From positions 2,728,001 to 2,792,000 of the forward strand of contig NZ_CP108080.1 of the NCBI RefSeq assembly GCF_036181745.1: a stretch of DNA of 64,000 nt. The letters are read 5' to 3'. The stretch comes from Streptomyces sp. NBC_00259 (lineage in GTDB: Bacteria > Actinomycetota > Actinomycetes > Streptomycetales > Streptomycetaceae). Position 1 is the first letter of the stretch. Each line of letters opens with the position of its first letter. A program made the position numbers and the translations under genes. Shown in pieces: positions 42,167 to 51,809 of this stretch. A model generated the notes under the pieces. The model had not been told where the DNA came from. It ran no database searches and was given only the letters and a program-made list of their open reading frames with translations.

Positions 42167-42933
42167 GCGGCGTCCAGGAGGTAGGCCGTCAGCGGGTCGT
42201 AGAAGCGCGGGTCCGTGACGTGGTCGTCCAGCGGGACGGTGACCTGGAGGGTGCCCTCCGCCTCGGCGATGAACAGCGCCGGGTCGTTGCAGTCGGCGTA
42301 TCCGACGGCGTCGATGCCCCGCTGGCCCGCGCAGCCCGCCCATCCGTGGTCGGCGACCACGAGGTCCGGCCGGGGCCGGCCCTCCCGCTCCAGTCCGTCG
42401 AGGATCGCGGCCATCGGCTCCGGGGAGTGGGTGTGCCAGAGCGTCGCGCCGCGCTCCAGCATCGCGACATCGGCGAACTGGAAGACCATGCCCTCGTCCG
42501 CCATGAGCCCGGACGGGATCCGGACGATCTCGCAGCCCGCGGATCTGAGCGCGTCCGCCGTCTGCCGGTGCACGTCGAGAAGCCCGCCCGGGTGACCGGT
42601 CGCGAAGAGCACCGACTCCCGTCCCGCGGCGGCCTCCTTCAGCCGTGCCCCCATCCGGTCCAGCGCGTCGACGGTCAGCTCCGGGTCGATGGTGTCCTGC
42701 CCGAACCGGTACTGCGGATCGTCGTTGACCCCGCAGCGCTCGGCCATGACGGCCAGTACGTCCTGCTCGTCGCTCCAGCGGTCGCCGAGCTCCAGGCCGA
42801 GCCAGTAGTGGCGGTCCCCGTTGGCGAGCTTGCGGTAGTGGGAGAGGTTGTTGTCGCGTGGGGTGGCGACGTCTCCGGCGATACGTGTGCGGACGAGGTG
42901 GTCGACGAGGGCGGCACGGTTCGGTATCGGCAT
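42154..42933 (-). CDS. Conserved protein, possible phosphatase
   Basis: A 259-aa soluble protein (MPIPNRAALVDHLVRTRIAG). I recall relatives being annotated simply as phosphatase, but no standard motif is decisive. Visible segments are VLFATGHPGGLLDVHRQTAD, EGMVFQFADVAMLERGATLW, HTHSPEPMAAILDG, LVVADHGWAGCAGQRGIDA and VGYADCNDPALF. His/Asp-rich loops suggest a metal-dependent hydrolase. ATG 42933 is chosen by homology-like start and lack of a better one. It is on the same strand as the TetR gene 71 bases upstream, and convergent with the CDF gene over the repeats. Confidence 0.75.
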   Translation of the reverse strand: MPIPNRAALVDHLVRTRIAGDVATPRDNNLSHYRKLANGDRHYWLGLELGDRWSDEQDVLAVMAERCGVNDDPQYRFGQDTIDPELTVDALDRMGARLKEAAAGRESVLFATGHPGGLLDVHRQTADALRSAGCEIVRIPSGLMADEGMVFQFADVAMLERGATLWHTHSPEPMAAILDGLEREGRPRPDLVVADHGWAGCAGQRGIDAVGYADCNDPALFIAEAEGTLQVTVPLDDHVTDPRFYDPLTAYLLDAAGLL

Positions 42934-43004
42934 GTGCCCATTGTGCCGTCCGGTGTGCGGAGCGTGCTCGGCGTCCCGCTGGCCGGACGGCCGTCGCGGC
43001 CGTT

Positions 43005-43598
43005 TCACGCCGACAGCGACGCGAACGCCCCGTGGGCCAGCTTGCGCAGCAGCACCTCCATGGCGGCACGGCCCGGCAGGCCGTTCCCGTACGAGCCGAG
43101 GTGGGGGGTGGAGTTGAGCAGGCCGAACACGGCGTGGACGGCCGCCCGGACCTGGCCCTCGGCGGCGTCGGGGTGCAGGGTGCGGACCACGTCCACCCAC
43201 AGCTCGACGTACTGGCGCTGGAGCTGCCGCACGAGCTTGCGGTCGCTGTCGCGCAGCCGGTCCAGCTCGCGGTCGTGCAGGGTGATCAGCGGGCGGTCGT
43301 CGAGGGCGAAGTCGATGTGCCCGTCGATGAGCGAGGAGAGCACCTGCTCCGGGACGCCGTCGGCCTCGGCGACCCGGCGCCTGCCGCCGTCCAGCAGCCG
43401 GCCGGAGATGCCGACCAGCAGCTCGGCGAGCATCGCGTCCTTGCCGGCGAAGTGCCGGTACAGCCCGGGCCCGCTGATACCCACGGCGGCGCCTATCTCG
43501 TCGACGCCGACGCCGTGGAAGCCGCGCTCGGCGAAGAGCCGGGCGGCCTCCTTGAGGATCTGTTCGCGGCGGGTCGGCGCGTCGGTCCTGGTGGTCAT
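43005..43598 (-). CDS. TetR-family regulator of the acyl-CoA carboxylase operon
   Basis: A 197-aa TetR protein. HTH: RREQILKEAARLFAERGFHG, then VDEIGAAVGISGPGLYRHFA, followed by AGKDAMLAELL. ATG 43598 is chosen over a TTG at 43616 because the protein then begins MTTRTDAPTRREQ, with a normal N-terminal arm. It is divergent from accD1 with two GTTArCG-type palindromes between them, so it most likely represses the accD1-accA1-hmgL-acdH operon and itself, with an acyl-CoA intermediate as ligand (inference). Same regulator-plus-operon arrangement is seen for leucine catabolism genes in many actinobacteria. Confidence 0.9.
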   Translation of the reverse strand: MTTRTDAPTRREQILKEAARLFAERGFHGVGVDEIGAAVGISGPGLYRHFAGKDAMLAELLVGISGRLLDGGRRRVAEADGVPEQVLSSLIDGHIDFALDDRPLITLHDRELDRLRDSDRKLVRQLQRQYVELWVDVVRTLHPDAAEGQVRAAVHAVFGLLNSTPHLGSYGNGLPGRAAMEVLLRKLAHGAFASLSA

Positions 43599-43620
43599 GC
43601 CATTGATTCTAGACAAGCCA

Positions 43621-43665
43621 GTTAGCGCTCGTTAACCTGTGGGAAATGGGTTAACGCTCATTAAC
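43621..43665. promoter_or_regulatory. Two TetR operators controlling the leucine-catabolism operon
   Basis: GTTAGCGCTCGTTAAC (43621-43636) and GTTAACGCTCATTAAC (43650-43665) are near-identical pseudo-palindromes whose starts are 29 bases apart. They lie between the divergent TetR gene (43598) and accD1 (43698), close enough to cover both promoters. Confidence 0.8.
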
Positions 43666-43697
43666 AAGAACGATGCTCTGACAGGGGGCTCGACACG

Positions 43698-45341
43698 ATG
43701 CGGCAGGCACCTGTGCTGACGAGTGCTGGGGGCACCTCCCCGCGAAGCGAGGGGGAGGATCCCGCCTCCGATGCCTGGCAGGCCAACGAGGCGGCACACC
43801 ACGCCCTGGTCGACACGCTGCGCGCGAAGCTGGCGGCGGCCCGGCTGGGCGGCGGGGAGAGAGCCCGGGCGCGGCACACCGCGCGCGGGAAGCTGCTGCC
43901 GCGGGACCGCGTGGACACGCTGCTGGATCCGGGCTCTCCGTTCCTGGAGCTGGCCCCGCTCGCGGCCGACGGGATGTACGACGGGCAGGCCCCGGCCGCC
44001 GGGGTGATCGCCGGTATCGGCCGGGTCAGCGGCCGCGAGGTGGTGGTCGTCGCCAATGACGCCACGGTCAAGGGCGGCACGTACTACCCGATGACGGTCA
44101 AGAAGCATCTCCGCGCCCAGGAGGTGGCGCTGGAGAATCGGCTGCCGTGCGTCTATCTCGTCGACTCGGGCGGCGCCTTCCTGCCGATGCAGGACGAGGT
44201 CTTCCCCGACCGTGAGCACTTCGGCCGCATCTTCTACAACCAGGCACGGCTCTCCGGTGCCCGGATCCCGCAGATCGCGGCGGTGCTCGGCTCCTGCACG
44301 GCCGGCGGCGCCTATGTCCCGGCGATGAGCGACGAAGCCGTGATCGTGCGGAACCAGGGGACGATCTTCCTGGGGGGTCCGCCGCTGGTGAAGGCCGCGA
44401 CGGGCGAGGTCGTCACGGCCGAGGAGCTGGGCGGCGGCGAGGTCCACTCCCGCGTCTCCGGGGTCACGGACCATCTCGCGGAGAACGACGCGCACGCGCT
44501 GAGGATCGTGCGGAACATCGTGGCGACCCTGCCGGAGCGCGGCCCGCTCCCCTGGTCGGTGGAGCCCGCCGAGGAGCCCAAGGTCGATCCGTTCGGGCTG
44601 TACGGTGCGGTGCCGGTGGATTCCCGCACGCCGTACGACGTCCGGGAGGTCATCGCCCGGATCGTGGACGGCTCGCGGTTCGCCGAGTTCAAGTCCGAGT
44701 TCGGCACGACCCTGATCACCGGCTTCGCCCGGATCCACGGCCACCCGGTCGGGATCGTCGCCAACAACGGCATCCTGTTCGCCGAATCCGCCCAGAAGGG
44801 CGCGCACTTCATCGAGCTGTGCGACCAGCGCGGGATCCCCCTGCTCTTCCTGCAGAACATCTCGGGATTCATGGTCGGCAAGGACTACGAGGCCGGGGGC
44901 ATCGCCAAGCACGGCGCGAAGATGGTGACGGCCGTGGCCTGCACCCGCGTGCCGAAGCTGACGGTCGTCGTCGGCGGCTCGTACGGCGCGGGGAACTACT
45001 CGATGTGCGGACGGGCCTATTCGCCGCGCTTCCTGTGGATGTGGCCCAACGCCAAGATCTCGGTCATGGGCGGCGAGCAGGCCGCCTCGGTGCTCGCGAC
45101 CGTCAAGCGCGACCAGATCGAGGGCCGTGGCGAGGCGTGGCCGGCCGAGGAGGAAGAGGCCTTCAAGGCCCCGATCCGCGCCCAGTACGAGCAGCAGGGC
45201 AACGCCTATTACGCGACGGCCCGGCTCTGGGACGACGGGGTCATCGACCCGCTGGAGACCCGGCAGGTGCTGGGTCTGGCTCTGACCGCGTGCGCCAACG
45301 CCCCGCTGGGTGAGCCCGGCTTCGGCGTCTTCCGGATGTGA
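43698..45341 (+). CDS. accD1: Acyl-CoA carboxylase beta subunit, methylcrotonyl-CoA type
   Basis: A 547-aa carboxyltransferase beta subunit. It opens with the oxyanion and acyl-CoA motifs of the family ([92 protein letters not shown]). [17 protein letters not shown] residues resemble methylcrotonyl-CoA carboxylase. With HMG-CoA lyase and a dehydrogenase downstream, leucine catabolism is the best role. ATG 43698 gives an extra N-terminal stretch that includes a small palindromic element at 43724-43761. Stop overlaps the next gene region closely. Confidence 0.93.
   Translation: MRQAPVLTSAGGTSPRSEGEDPASDAWQANEAAHHALVDTLRAKLAAARLGGGERARARHTARGKLLPRDRVDTLLDPGSPFLELAPLAADGMYDGQAPAAGVIAGIGRVSGREVVVVANDATVKGGTYYPMTVKKHLRAQEVALENRLPCVYLVDSGGAFLPMQDEVFPDREHFGRIFYNQARLSGARIPQIAAVLGSCTAGGAYVPAMSDEAVIVRNQGTIFLGGPPLVKAATGEVVTAEELGGGEVHSRVSGVTDHLAENDAHALRIVRNIVATLPERGPLPWSVEPAEEPKVDPFGLYGAVPVDSRTPYDVREVIARIVDGSRFAEFKSEFGTTLITGFARIHGHPVGIVANNGILFAESAQKGAHFIELCDQRGIPLLFLQNISGFMVGKDYEAGGIAKHGAKMVTAVACTRVPKLTVVVGGSYGAGNYSMCGRAYSPRFLWMWPNAKISVMGGEQAASVLATVKRDQIEGRGEAWPAEEEEAFKAPIRAQYEQQGNAYYATARLWDDGVIDPLETRQVLGLALTACANAPLGEPGFGVFRM
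43724..43761 (+). repeat. Palindromic element within the accD1 N-terminus
   Basis: CCTCCCC and GGGGAGG arms flank CGC-GAA-GCG inside the first 25 codons of accD1, preceded by TGCTGGGGGCA. From memory, this resembles dispersed TGGGGGCACCTCCC-type palindromes common in Streptomyces genomes. It encodes the low-complexity [12 protein letters not shown]. Confidence 0.55.
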
Positions 45342-45370
45342 GGACTGCTGTGACACTCGAAGGACAGGCA

Positions 45371-47356
45371 ATGTTCGACACTGTTCTGGTCGCCAACCGA
45401 GGCGAGATCGCGGTCCGCGTCATCCGTACGCTGCGGGCCCTGGGGGTGCGTTCGGTCGCCGTGTTCAGCGACGCGGACGCCGACGCCCGGCACGTCCGGG
45501 AGGCGGACACGGCCGTGCGGCTGGGGCCTGCACCGGCGGCGGAGAGCTATCTCTCGGTCGAGCGGCTCCTCGACGCGGCCCGCCGCAGCGGGGCCCAGGC
45601 GGTCCACCCCGGTTACGGCTTCCTCGCGGAGAACGCGGGATTCGCGCAGGCCTGCGCGGACGCCGGCCTGGTCTTCATCGGGCCGCCGGCCGAGGCGATC
45701 TCCCTGATGGGCGACAAGATCCGCGCCAAGGAGACCGTGCGGGCCGCCGGAGTGCCCGTCGTGCCGGGCTCCTCGGGCTCAGGTCTCACGGACGACCAAC
45801 TGGCCGAGGCCGCCCGGGAGATCGGGATGCCGGTGCTGCTGAAGCCCTCGGCGGGCGGCGGCGGCAAGGGCATGCGCCTCACGCGCGTCGAATCGGCGCT
45901 GCTGGAGGAGATCGCGGCCGCCCGGCGCGAGGCGCGGGCGTCGTTCGGCGACGACACACTGCTCGTGGAGCGGTGGGTCGAGCGTCCGCGGCACATCGAG
46001 ATCCAGGTGCTCGCCGATGGACACGGGAACGTGGTGCATCTCGGCGAGCGCGAGTGCTCGCTGCAGCGCCGCCACCAGAAGATCATCGAGGAGGCGCCGT
46101 CCGTCCTCCTGGACGAGAAGATCCGCGCGGCGATGGGCGAGGCGGCGGTCCAGGCGGCCCGCTCCTGCGGGTACCGGGGCGCGGGCACGGTCGAGTTCAT
46201 CGTCCCTGGCGGCGACCCGTCGTCGTACTACTTCATGGAGATGAACACCCGTCTCCAGGTCGAGCACCCGGTGACCGAGCTGGTCGTGTCGATCGCGGGG
46301 AGCGGCCTGGACCTGGTGGAGTGGCAGCTGCGGGTCGCGGCGGGCGAGAAGCTCCCCTTCACGCAGGACGACATCAGCCTCACCGGCCACGCCGTCGAGG
46401 CCCGTATCTGCGCCGAGGACCCTTCCCGTGGATTCCTCCCCTCCGGCGGCACGGTCCTGTCCCTGCGCGAACCCCAGGGTGACGGTGTCCGCACCGACTC
46501 GGGCCTGACCGAGGGCGTGGAGGTCTCCAGCCTCTACGACCCGATGCTGTCGAAGGTCATCGCGTACGGACCCGACCGGGCGACCGCGCTGCGCAGGCTG
46601 CGCGCCGCCCTGGCGGACACGGTCATCCTCGGCGTTCCGACGAACGCGGGCTTCCTGCGCCGGCTGCTGGCCCATCCCGCGGTGGTCGCGGGCGACCTGG
46701 ACACGGGGCTCGTGGAGCGCGAGGTGGACGGGCTGGTCGACACCATCGTGCCGACGGAGGTGTACGAGGCGGCGGCGCTGCTGAGACGCCCGGCGCCTGC
46801 CGCAGGCCCGGACGGCTGGGTCGACCCGTTCTCGGTCCCGAGCGGCTGGCGGCTCGGCGGCGAACCGGCCGCGGCGGTGCACCACTTCCGGGTCCCGGGC
46901 CACGACCCGGTCGAGGTCCGCTCCCTTGGGGACACCGAGGGCGCCGCACCGGGCGGGAGCACCGTCACCGTCGAACTCGGCGGTGTCAGGCACACCTTCA
47001 GCCACGCCACGGCTCCCGGAGGGATCTGGCTCGGCCGGGACGGCGACTCGTGGCACGTCCAGGACCACGATCCGGTCGCGGCGGATCTCGGCGGCGCCGC
47101 CCACCAGGGCGCGGACACGCTCGCCGCGCCCATGCCCGGCACCGTCACGGTCGTGAAGGTGGCGGTGGGCGAGGAGGTCGCCGCCGGACAGAGTCTGCTC
47201 GTGGTCGAGGCGATGAAGATGGAGCACGTCATCTCCGCCCCGCACGCCGGCACCGTCACCGAGCTGGACGTCACACCGGGCGCCACGGTCGCCATGGACC
47301 AGGTGCTCGCTGTCGTCACCCCGCACCAGGACGGCGAGAAGGAGGGTGGGCGATGA
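45371..47356 (+). CDS. accA1: Acyl-CoA carboxylase alpha subunit (biotin carboxylase plus BCCP)
   Basis: A 661-aa biotin-dependent subunit. Biotin carboxylase occupies about 1-445 ([22 protein letters not shown] loop [27 protein letters not shown]). A linker/BT region is about 450-580, and the BCCP domain ends with biotinyl lysine K616 in [12 protein letters not shown] 45371 is preferred, with AAGGACAGG upstream; GTG 45350 and GTG 45338 are in-frame alternatives, the latter overlapping accD1. It carboxylates biotin for accD1 in the predicted 3-methylcrotonyl-CoA step. ATGA overlap couples it to hmgL. Confidence 0.94.
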   Translation: MFDTVLVANRGEIAVRVIRTLRALGVRSVAVFSDADADARHVREADTAVRLGPAPAAESYLSVERLLDAARRSGAQAVHPGYGFLAENAGFAQACADAGLVFIGPPAEAISLMGDKIRAKETVRAAGVPVVPGSSGSGLTDDQLAEAAREIGMPVLLKPSAGGGGKGMRLTRVESALLEEIAAARREARASFGDDTLLVERWVERPRHIEIQVLADGHGNVVHLGERECSLQRRHQKIIEEAPSVLLDEKIRAAMGEAAVQAARSCGYRGAGTVEFIVPGGDPSSYYFMEMNTRLQVEHPVTELVVSIAGSGLDLVEWQLRVAAGEKLPFTQDDISLTGHAVEARICAEDPSRGFLPSGGTVLSLREPQGDGVRTDSGLTEGVEVSSLYDPMLSKVIAYGPDRATALRRLRAALADTVILGVPTNAGFLRRLLAHPAVVAGDLDTGLVEREVDGLVDTIVPTEVYEAAALLRRPAPAAGPDGWVDPFSVPSGWRLGGEPAAAVHHFRVPGHDPVEVRSLGDTEGAAPGGSTVTVELGGVRHTFSHATAPGGIWLGRDGDSWHVQDHDPVAADLGGAAHQGADTLAAPMPGTVTVVKVAVGEEVAAGQSLLVVEAMKMEHVISAPHAGTVTELDVTPGATVAMDQVLAVVTPHQDGEKEGGR

Positions 47357-48318
47357 CCGAGGTACTGGCCCTGGGACTGCCGATGGAGGTGCCCGCCACG
47401 GCCCTTCCGCCGCGGGTGCGGATCCATGAGGTCGGGCCCCGGGACGGGCTGCAGAACGAGAAGGAGACCGTCCCGACCGACGTCAAGGCGGAGTTCGTCC
47501 ACCGGCTCGCCGGTGCCGGGCTGACGACCGTGGAGGCGACCAGCTTCGTCCACCCCCGGTGGGTGCCCCAGCTGGCCGACGCCGAGGAGCTGTTCCCCCG
47601 GCTCGCGGACATCGAGGGCGTCGCCCTGCCCGTCCTCGTGCCGAACGAACGCGGACTGGACCGCGCCATCGCCCTCGGTGCGCGCCGGATCGCGGTGTTC
47701 GGGTCCGCGACGGAGACCTTCGCGGCCCGCAATCTCAATCGCACGATCGACGAGTCGCTCGCGATGTTCGAGCCGGTCGTGGCCCGCGCCAAGGACGACA
47801 AGATCCATGTCCGCGGCTATCTGTCGATGTGCTTCGGCGACCCCTGGGAGGGCAAGGTCCCGGTCCACCAGGTCGTCCGTGTGGCCAAGCGGCTGATGGA
47901 CCTGGGCTGCGACGAGCTGAGCCTCGGCGACACGATCGGTGTCGCCACCCCGGGCCATGTCCTCTCCCTCCTCGCCGAGCTGAACGAGGAGGGCGTGCCC
48001 ACCAGCGCCATCGGGGTGCACTTCCACGACACCTACGGCCAGGCGCTGGCCAACACCTTCGCGGCACTGGAGCACGGCGTCACCACCATCGACGCCTCCG
48101 CGGGCGGTCTGGGCGGCTGCCCGTACGCGAAGAGCGCCACCGGAAACCTCGCCACCGAAGACCTCGTGTGGATGCTCCACGGCCTCGGCATCGAAACCGG
48201 GGTCGACCTCGGCCGGCTCACCGCCACCAGCGTGTGGATGGCCGAGCAGCTGGGCCGTCCCAGCCCCTCCCGCACCGTTCGCGCCCTTGCGGGCACGGCT
48301 TCCCACAAGGAGTCCTAG
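47353..48318 (+). CDS. hmgL: Hydroxymethylglutaryl-CoA lyase
   Basis: A 321-aa TIM-barrel lyase that splits HMG-CoA to acetyl-CoA and acetoacetate, the last step of leucine breakdown. The signatures are [12 protein letters not shown] (catalytic Arg and Asp), [43 protein letters not shown] (metal-binding His pair) and [17 protein letters not shown] (catalytic Cys). ATG overlaps the accA1 stop (ATGA). The dehydrogenase starts two bases after its stop. The gene order carboxylase-lyase-dehydrogenase fixes the pathway better than any single gene does. Confidence 0.95.
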   Translation: MTEVLALGLPMEVPATALPPRVRIHEVGPRDGLQNEKETVPTDVKAEFVHRLAGAGLTTVEATSFVHPRWVPQLADAEELFPRLADIEGVALPVLVPNERGLDRAIALGARRIAVFGSATETFAARNLNRTIDESLAMFEPVVARAKDDKIHVRGYLSMCFGDPWEGKVPVHQVVRVAKRLMDLGCDELSLGDTIGVATPGHVLSLLAELNEEGVPTSAIGVHFHDTYGQALANTFAALEHGVTTIDASAGGLGGCPYAKSATGNLATEDLVWMLHGLGIETGVDLGRLTATSVWMAEQLGRPSPSRTVRALAGTASHKES

Positions 48319-48320
48319 CC

Positions 48321-49487
48321 ATGTCGCTCGACCACCGCCTCACCCCTGAGCACGAGGAACTCCGACGCACCGTCGAGGAGTTCGCCCACGACGTGGTCGC
48401 CCCGAAGATCGGCGACTTCTACGAGCGGCACGAGTTCCCGTACGAGATCGTCCGCGAGATGGGCCGGATGGGCCTGTTCGGCCTGCCCTTCCCCGAGGAG
48501 TACGGCGGCATGGGCGGCGACTATCTCGCCCTCGGCATCGCCCTGGAGGAGCTGGCCCGTGTCGACTCGTCCGTCGCGATCACCCTGGAGGCCGGGGTGT
48601 CGCTGGGCGCCATGCCCCTCCACCTCTTCGGCACCGAGGAGCAGAAGCGCGAGTGGCTGCCCCGGCTGTGCTCCGGTGAGATGCTCGGCGCCTTCGGGCT
48701 GACCGAGCCGGACGCCGGTTCCGACGCGGGCGGCACGAAGACCACGGCCGTGCGCGACGAGAAGACCGGCGAGTGGGTGATCAACGGCTCCAAGTGCTTC
48801 ATCACCAACTCCGGTACGGACATCACGGGCCTGGTCACGGTCACCGCGGTCACCGGCCGCACCTCCGAGGGCAAGCCGCTCATCTCCTCCATCATCGTCC
48901 CGTCCGGCACCCCCGGCTTCACCGTCGCCGCCCCGTACTCGAAGGTCGGGTGGAACGCGTCGGACACCCGGGAGTTGTCGTTCTCCGACGTCCGTGTGCC
49001 GTTCGCGAACCTGCTGGGCGAGGAGGGCCGTGGCTACGCCCAGTTCCTGCGCATCCTCGACGAGGGCCGGATCGCCATCGCCGCGCTCGCCACGGGCCTG
49101 GCCCAGGGCTGTGTGGACGAGTCCGTGAAGTACGCGAAGGAGCGCCACGCCTTCGGCCGCCCGATCGCCGGCAACCAGGCCATCCAGTTCAAGATCGCCG
49201 ACATGGAGATGCGGGCGCACATGGCGAGGATCGGCTGGCGGGACGCGGCGTCCCGGCTCGTCCTCGGTGAGCCGTTCAAGAAGGAGGCGGCGGTGGCGAA
49301 GCTGTACTCCTCGACGGTCGCCGTCGACAACGCGCGTGAGGCCACCCAGATCCACGGCGGATACGGCTTCATGAACGAGTACCCGGTGGCCAGGATGTGG
49401 CGGGACTCCAAGATCCTGGAGATCGGCGAGGGCACGAGCGAGGTCCAGCGCATGCTGATCGCAAGGGAGTTGGGCCTGACCGGGTAG
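48321..49487 (+). CDS. acdH: Acyl-CoA dehydrogenase, SCAD/MCAD catalytic class (AcdH-like)
   Basis: A 388-aa flavoenzyme that would oxidise isovaleryl-CoA or related short branched acyl-CoAs at the head of the pathway. Substrate/FAD motifs include AFGLTEPDAGSDAGGTKTTA, CFITNSGTD and IHGGYGFMNEYPVARMWRDS. The catalytic Glu sits at residue 370 in EIGEGTSEVQRM, the C-terminal location. The helix-G position used by the 34.6 kb paralogue reads LDEGRIAIA. ATG 48321 follows GGAG with good spacing. In S. coelicolor I recall AcdH acting on several branched-chain acyl-CoAs. A strong terminator follows. Confidence 0.93.
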   Translation: MSLDHRLTPEHEELRRTVEEFAHDVVAPKIGDFYERHEFPYEIVREMGRMGLFGLPFPEEYGGMGGDYLALGIALEELARVDSSVAITLEAGVSLGAMPLHLFGTEEQKREWLPRLCSGEMLGAFGLTEPDAGSDAGGTKTTAVRDEKTGEWVINGSKCFITNSGTDITGLVTVTAVTGRTSEGKPLISSIIVPSGTPGFTVAAPYSKVGWNASDTRELSFSDVRVPFANLLGEEGRGYAQFLRILDEGRIAIAALATGLAQGCVDESVKYAKERHAFGRPIAGNQAIQFKIADMEMRAHMARIGWRDAASRLVLGEPFKKEAAVAKLYSSTVAVDNAREATQIHGGYGFMNEYPVARMWRDSKILEIGEGTSEVQRMLIARELGLTG

Positions 49488-49514
49488 TCCGCACCCGGAT
49501 GCCGCGGCGGCGAT

Positions 49515-49546
49515 CGCCCGGGGACGGTCCCGACCGTTCCCGGGCG
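49515..49546 (+). terminator. Terminator after acdH
   Basis: A stem of 15 pairs including one G-U (49515-49529 with 49532-49546, CGCCCGGGG arm) lies 28 bases after acdH. It separates the leucine operon from the iron-regulated des genes. Confidence 0.75.
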
Positions 49547-49584
49547 GTGATCAGCGTCACGGGGGGCCGCCCATGGACATGATC

Positions 49585-49603
49585 TGAGGTTAGGCTAACC
49601 TAC
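49585..49603 (+). promoter_or_regulatory. Iron box (IdeR/DmdR1) upstream of desE
   Basis: AGGTTAGGCTAACCT (49587-49601) is a perfect 15-base palindrome matching the core of the 19-base consensus TTAGGTTAGGCTAACCTAA. The outer bases differ. It is 53 bases before the desE ATG, so iron-dependent repression by DmdR1/IdeR is expected. Confidence 0.9.
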
Positions 49604-49655
49604 CTTCGACTTGCCCAGAGGCCGCCACACGGCACGCACCGAAAGCGAAACCCTC

Positions 49656-50696
49656 ATGTCCAATGCCCGTGCTTCCCACCTCACCCGCCGCGGCCTGCTC
49701 GCCGCGGGCGGCGCCATCGGCCTCGGCGCCGCACTCACCGCCTGCGGCTCCGAGAACAAGAGCGACTCGGCCTCCGACGCGAAGAAGAGCGGCCCCTGGG
49801 AGTTCAAGGACGACCGCGGGCAGGTCGCCAAGACGAAGGCCGCCCCCAAGAACATCGTCGCCTTCACCGGCATGGCGGCCGCGCTCCACGACTTCGGCAT
49901 CGAGGTGAAGGGCGTCTTCGGCCCGACGTACGTCGAGGACAAGGCGAAGGGCACCAAGACGCCGGACGTCCAGGCGGGCGACCTCGACATCAACAAGGTC
50001 AAGGTCCTCGGCAACGTGTGGGGCGAGTTCAACGTCGAGCAGTACGCGGCGCTCGCGCCGGACGTGCTGATCACCGACATGTGGGAGAAGAACGCCCTCT
50101 GGTACGTGCCGGACCAGTCCAAGGACAAGATCCTCAAGCTGGCCCCGAGCGTCGCCCTGTGGGCCTCGGACTACTCGATGCCGAAGGTCCTGCAGCGCCA
50201 CGTCGACCTGGCCGAGTCCCTCGGCGCCGACGTCAAGGCCAAGAAGGTCACCGACGCCAAGGCCGCCTTCGAGAAGGCCGCCGCCCGGCTGCGCGCCGCC
50301 GCGAAGGCCAAGCCCGAGATCAAGGTGCTCATCGGCTCCGCGAGCGCCGACCTGTTCTACATCTCCACCCCGGCCCGGCCGACCGACACGCTCTACTTCA
50401 AGGAGCTCGGCGTCAACTTCGTGACGCCCACCAAGCTCGACGCCGGCGGCTGGTTCGAGGGCCTCAGCTGGGAGAACGTCGACAAGTACAAGGCCGACAT
50501 CATCATGATGGACAACCGCGCCTCGGCCCTTCAGCCCGACGCCCTGAAGTCCAAGCCGACCTGGGCCCAGCTGCCCGCCGTCAAGGCCGGCCAGGTCATC
50601 CCCCGCGTCACCGAGCCGATCTACTCGTACGAGAAGTGCACGCCGATCCTCGAGGACCTGGCGAAGGCCATCGAGAACGCGAAGAAGGTCGCCTGA
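49656..50696 (+). CDS. desE: Ferrioxamine-binding lipoprotein DesE
   Basis: A 346-aa siderophore-binding lipoprotein. The twin-arginine-like leader SHLTRRGLLAAGGAIGLGAA ends in lipobox LTAC, so Cys at about 27 is lipidated. The rest is a type III periplasmic-binding-protein fold (IVAFTGMAAALHDFGIEVKG ... IIMMDNRASALQPDALKSKP). It captures ferric desferrioxamines for ABC import. ATG 49656 is chosen; an upstream in-frame start at 49611 would bury the leader. The iron box lies 53 bases upstream, and desF follows after two bases. Confidence 0.95.
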   Translation: MSNARASHLTRRGLLAAGGAIGLGAALTACGSENKSDSASDAKKSGPWEFKDDRGQVAKTKAAPKNIVAFTGMAAALHDFGIEVKGVFGPTYVEDKAKGTKTPDVQAGDLDINKVKVLGNVWGEFNVEQYAALAPDVLITDMWEKNALWYVPDQSKDKILKLAPSVALWASDYSMPKVLQRHVDLAESLGADVKAKKVTDAKAAFEKAAARLRAAAKAKPEIKVLIGSASADLFYISTPARPTDTLYFKELGVNFVTPTKLDAGGWFEGLSWENVDKYKADIIMMDNRASALQPDALKSKPTWAQLPAVKAGQVIPRVTEPIYSYEKCTPILEDLAKAIENAKKVA

Positions 50697-50698
50697 CC

Positions 50699-51547
50699 AT
50701 GTCGACAGCCGTGGCCGCCCCGTTCCGTTTCTTCCCCCTTCAGGTCGTACGGACGCGGCGGCTCGGCCCGTCGCTGGTACGCGTCACGTTCGGAGGGGAA
50801 GCCCTGAAGGACTTCGCTTCCGGAGGGCGCGATCAGTCCCTGTCGCTCTTCCTGCCGCACCCCGGCCAGGACGAACCGGTCGTGCCGGTCGCCGAGGACG
50901 GGGACATGTACGCCACGCTCGGCGCCTGGCGGGCGCTGCCCGACGACGTACGGGCCGTGATGCGCTCGTACTCCGTTCGCGAGCAGCGCCCCGATGCCGG
51001 TGAACACGGCGAGGTCGACATCGACTTCGCCGTCCACGAGGACGGCGGCCCGGCCTGCCGGTGGGCGCAGAAAGCTTCCTGCGGAGACCGGGTCACCGTT
51101 CTCGGCCCCGCGGTCGCCGACAACACCGCCGTGCGCTTCCGGCTGCCCGAGGACGCCGACTCGGTGCTGATCTGGGCGGACGAGACGGCACTTCCCGCCG
51201 CTTCGGCGATCCTGGAGTCGCTGCCCGCCGGGCTCCGCGCACAGGTCTGGCTCGAGGTCCCGCACGCCGGCGACCGGCTGGAGCCCGTGACGGCCGCCGA
51301 CGCCACCCTCACCTGGCTCGTGCGGGACGCGGGAGCGCCGTCGGCGGTCGAGGCGGTGCGCGCCGCCGAGTTCACCGGCTCGACGCCGTACGCCTGGATC
51401 GCGGGCGAGTCCGGCTCCGTCAAGGCGCTGCGGCGGCATCTCGTGAACGAGCGCGAACTCGACCGCCGGCGCGTCACGTTCGTCGGCTACTGGCGCAAGG
51501 GCGTCAGCGAGGACGCCCTGCGCGAGGCTCCCGACGACGACGCATAG
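50699..51547 (+). CDS. desF: Siderophore-interacting FAD protein (ferrioxamine reductase)
   Basis: A 282-aa siderophore-interacting protein. The FAD-binding 9 domain (about 10-125) carries VMRSYSVREQRPDAGEHGEV, with the RxYSxR flavin motif, and FAVHEDGGPACRWAQKASCG. The SIP NAD(P)H domain follows (LIWADETALPAASAILESLP, AWIAGESGSVKALRRHL). It would release iron from imported ferrioxamine by reduction. ATG 50699 lies two bases after desE, so they form one operon under the 49585 box. The desF name follows my memory of desEFABCD usage. Confidence 0.9.
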   Translation: MSTAVAAPFRFFPLQVVRTRRLGPSLVRVTFGGEALKDFASGGRDQSLSLFLPHPGQDEPVVPVAEDGDMYATLGAWRALPDDVRAVMRSYSVREQRPDAGEHGEVDIDFAVHEDGGPACRWAQKASCGDRVTVLGPAVADNTAVRFRLPEDADSVLIWADETALPAASAILESLPAGLRAQVWLEVPHAGDRLEPVTAADATLTWLVRDAGAPSAVEAVRAAEFTGSTPYAWIAGESGSVKALRRHLVNERELDRRRVTFVGYWRKGVSEDALREAPDDDA

Positions 51548-51715
51548 CGTCCGTCAGCCGGGCCGGGCCGGATCAGCGCGCCCGGGCCGGGCCGGCCGGC
51601 GTGCGAGGTCCGGCTCTCAACTGCGCCACCCCGCACGGCAGTCGCACTCCGCCGCGCCCCGAAATGTGATCCACCTCGCTGCGTCCCCTGGGAAGCAAGG
51701 GACGAGTGGTGCAGG

Positions 51716-51740
51716 AACTTAGGTTAGGCTAACCTAAGTT
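51716..51740 (+). promoter_or_regulatory. Perfect iron box (IdeR/DmdR1) upstream of desA
   Basis: A 25-base perfect palindrome centred on G51728 contains the complete 19-base consensus TTAGGTTAGGCTAACCTAA (51719-51737). It lies 70 bases before desA. The more complete palindrome compared with that at desE suggests tighter repression of biosynthesis than of uptake. Confidence 0.95.
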
Positions 51741-51809
51741 CGACTCGCCCCCATCCCTCACCTGTCCCCGGGGGGCGGACCCCGTCCCCGTACCGGGAGG
51801 ACCCTCACC

